Assembly: GCA_017999135.1 (NCBI GenBank)
Contig: JAGOBT010000172.1
Coordinates: 1 to 6,871, forward strand
Direction of reading: 5' to 3'
Length of the DNA: 6,871 nucleotides
Origin: Burkholderiaceae bacterium
Lineage (GTDB): Bacteria > Pseudomonadota > Gammaproteobacteria > Burkholderiales > Burkholderiaceae_C
The notes below the pieces were generated by a model. The model was not told where the DNA came from. It saw only the letters and a list, made by a program, of their open reading frames with translations, and did no database searches. Numbering within the stretch: position 1 is the first letter of the stretch; each line of letters starts with the position of its first letter. A program made the position numbers and the translations under genes. Shown in pieces: positions 6,081-6,871 of this stretch.

Positions 6081-6155
6081 GCGCAGGGCCATGACGGCCC
6101 CGCGGCAGCGGGCGTGACGGATGCGGCACCCAGCGGGGGCCGCCGGCGCCGGGGG

Positions 6156-6416
6156 TCAGGCGCCTTGCAGCAGCGGCTGCAGGCCGCCGGCGCGGTCCAG
6201 CGCCATCAGGTCGTCGCACCCGCCCACATGGGTGCTGCCGATGAAGATCTGCGGCACCGTGCGGCGGCCGGTCAGGGCGATCATGGCGTCACGCTGGCTG
6301 GGGTCGAGGTCGATGCGCACCTCGTCGATGGTGTCCACGCCGCGCTGCTTCAGCAGGGCCTTGGCCCGGACGCAGAAAGGGCAGACCTGGGTGGTGTACA
6401 TGCGCACGGCGTTCAT
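6156..6416 (-). CDS. grxC: Glutaredoxin 3 (dithiol, CPFC active site)
   Basis: Glutaredoxin 3 is a small cytoplasmic glutathione-dependent thiol-disulfide oxidoreductase that reduces protein disulfides and glutathione mixed disulfides. The 86-residue product is of normal length. It contains the redox site CPFC (12-15) in [17 protein letters not shown], the cis-proline TVPQIFIG (53-60) and the glutathione-binding HVGGCDDL (63-70). The active-site third position is Phe where many relatives have Tyr. The start at 6416 gives the usual short lead (MNAVRMYTT). ATG at 6401 would remove the first strand and is less likely. No good ribosome site is visible. It lies 84 bp after the rhodanese gene and 148 bp before secB, the same order as in E. 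coli. The upstream gap has several inverted repeats. Confidence 0.96.
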   Translation of the reverse strand: MNAVRMYTTQVCPFCVRAKALLKQRGVDTIDEVRIDLDPSQRDAMIALTGRRTVPQIFIGSTHVGGCDDLMALDRAGGLQPLLQGA

Positions 6417-6430
6417 GGTGACGAGGCTTT

Positions 6431-6451
6431 GAATCGGAAGGATGCCGATTC
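6431..6451. repeat. Inverted repeat GAATCGG-7-CCGATTC just upstream of grxC
   Basis: A perfect 7-bp inverted repeat (6431-6437 and 6445-6451) with a 7-base spacer lies 15-35 bases before the grxC ATG. It has no T-run on either side, so it is not a terminator. It could be an operator or a leader stem-loop. It also overlaps a weak -10-like CAGAAT on the minus strand (6453-6448). Confidence 0.55.
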
Positions 6452-6491
6452 TGCCGGGCCAACTGGAAGTCTGCAGGGCGTGGCCCGGCAG
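6451..6491. repeat. 11-bp perfect inverted repeat in the rhodanese-grxC gap
   Basis: CTGCCGGGCCA (6451-6461) is the exact reverse complement of TGGCCCGGCAG (6481-6491), enclosing 19 bases. The stem is mostly G-C and would be stable in RNA of either strand. There is no adjacent T-run. It abuts the smaller inverted repeat at 6431-6451 and partly overlaps the palindrome at 6486-6499. Confidence 0.65.
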
Positions 6492-6499
6492 GCCTGCCG
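6486..6499. repeat. 14-bp perfect palindrome just after the rhodanese stop
   Basis: CGGCAGGCCTGCCG is a perfect 14-bp palindrome with no spacer, starting two bases beyond the rhodanese stop codon on the minus strand. Its left arm is shared with the 11-bp inverted repeat, so the two structures would be mutually exclusive. Confidence 0.55.
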
Positions 6500-6500
6500 A

Positions 6501-6871
6501 TCAGGCGGGCTTCTTGTCAACCGGCAGGCCGGCCTCGCGCCAGGCATTCAGGCCGCCGGTGACAGCCATGGCCTTCTCGTAGCCGGCCTTGCGCAGCAGG
6601 CCGGCGGCACGGCCAGCGCGGGCGCCGGTGGGACAGATCATCAGCAGCGGCAGGGCCTTGTTGCTGGGCAGTTCCTTGGCACCCTCGAGGCTGCCGAAGG
6701 GGATGTTGCGTGCACCCACCGCATGGCCACTGGCGTACTCGGCGGGCTCGGACACGTCGATCAGCACGCCCTTCTCGCGGTTGATCAGGCGCACCGCCTC
6801 GGCGGTGCCCACGCCGCCGCCGGCGTTCTTCTGCAGGCCTTGCCACAGCAGCAAGCCGCCCGAAGACACGG
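6501..6871 (-). CDS. Rhodanese-like sulfurtransferase, membrane-anchored YibN type (5' end missing)
   Basis: Single-domain rhodaneses move sulfane sulfur through a catalytic cysteine persulfide; the physiological partner of this subfamily is not settled. The fragment begins in a hydrophobic stretch (SSGGLLLWQGL), which looks like the end of an N-terminal membrane helix. It then shows a full rhodanese domain: AVRLINREKGVLIDVSEPAEY (25-45, numbered from the GTG codon at 6869), SGHAVGARNIPFGSL (47-61), the active-site loop CPTGARAGRAAG (79-90) with C79 as nucleophile, and GYEKAMAVTGGLNAWREAGLPV (96-117). The GTG at 6869 could be read as a start, but family members have a longer anchor, so I treat it as an internal valine and the gene as cut by the window edge. 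It is first of the group followed by grxC, secB and gpsA, as yibN is in E. coli. Confidence 0.92.
   Translation of the reverse strand, partial: VSSGGLLLWQGLQKNAGGGVGTAEAVRLINREKGVLIDVSEPAEYASGHAVGARNIPFGSLEGAKELPSNKALPLLMICPTGARAGRAAGLLRKAGYEKAMAVTGGLNAWREAGLPVDKKPA

Noticed and set aside
5520..6092. Upstream extension of the gpsA frame through secB
   Set aside because: It reads secB in another frame on the same strand. The Rossmann motif begins right after the ATG at 5519, giving the normal GpsA length.
6143..6152. CCGGCGCCGG palindrome after grxC as a terminator
   Set aside because: It is a 10-bp palindrome with no loop and no T-run. Such runs are expected by chance in this composition, and a better hairpin lies downstream at 6032-6062.
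1..6871. Mobile element, phage, CRISPR, toxin-antitoxin or defence system
   Set aside because: All substantial coding is accounted for by conserved housekeeping families. I saw no transposase, integrase, regular repeat-spacer array or atypical composition.

Overview
The window is GC-rich, densely coded chromosomal DNA. It most likely comes from a betaproteobacterium of the order Burkholderiales. That placement is an inference from three things: protein sequence character, a caa3-type CoxB carrying a C-terminal cytochrome c domain, and the gene order. I see no insertion sequence, phage, CRISPR array, tRNA or rRNA. The content is housekeeping, and I found no clear candidate for a new biological system. 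The second-look items are mostly in the short intergenic regions.

Right-hand block, minus strand, read from 6871 down to 4530: a membrane-type single-domain rhodanese (5' end cut by the window edge), glutaredoxin 3 (grxC), the export chaperone secB, and NAD(P)-dependent glycerol-3-phosphate dehydrogenase (gpsA). This is the same order as E. coli yibN-grxC-secB-gpsA. A G+C-rich hairpin with a short T-run lies between grxC and secB, so the block may be two transcription units: rhodanese-grxC and secB-gpsA. The rhodanese-grxC gap holds a dense set of inverted repeats.

Middle block: comF (phosphoribosyltransferase-like, zinc-finger type) and trmL (tRNA wobble-position 2'-O-methyltransferase) run on the plus strand and converge on gpsA with only 15 bp between the stop codons. 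A BioC-like SAM-dependent methyltransferase runs divergently from comF. The two starts are 23 bp apart, and the gap carries overlapping -10-like hexamers facing in opposite directions.

Left-hand block, minus strand, read from about 2320 down to 1: a likely promoter region, a DUF2244 membrane protein, coxB (cytochrome c oxidase subunit II), and the first 117 codons of ctaD (subunit I), which continues past the window. DUF2244 and coxB overlap by ATGA. Together these are the start of an aa3/caa3-type terminal oxidase operon: CoxB takes electrons through its fused cytochrome c and CuA centre and passes them to the heme a/CuB subunit CtaD. Long open frames opposite the real genes are artefacts of high GC. 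No gene-free stretch reaches 300 bases; the longest gaps are about 125 to 165 bp upstream of the DUF2244 gene (depending on its start) and 148 bp upstream of secB.
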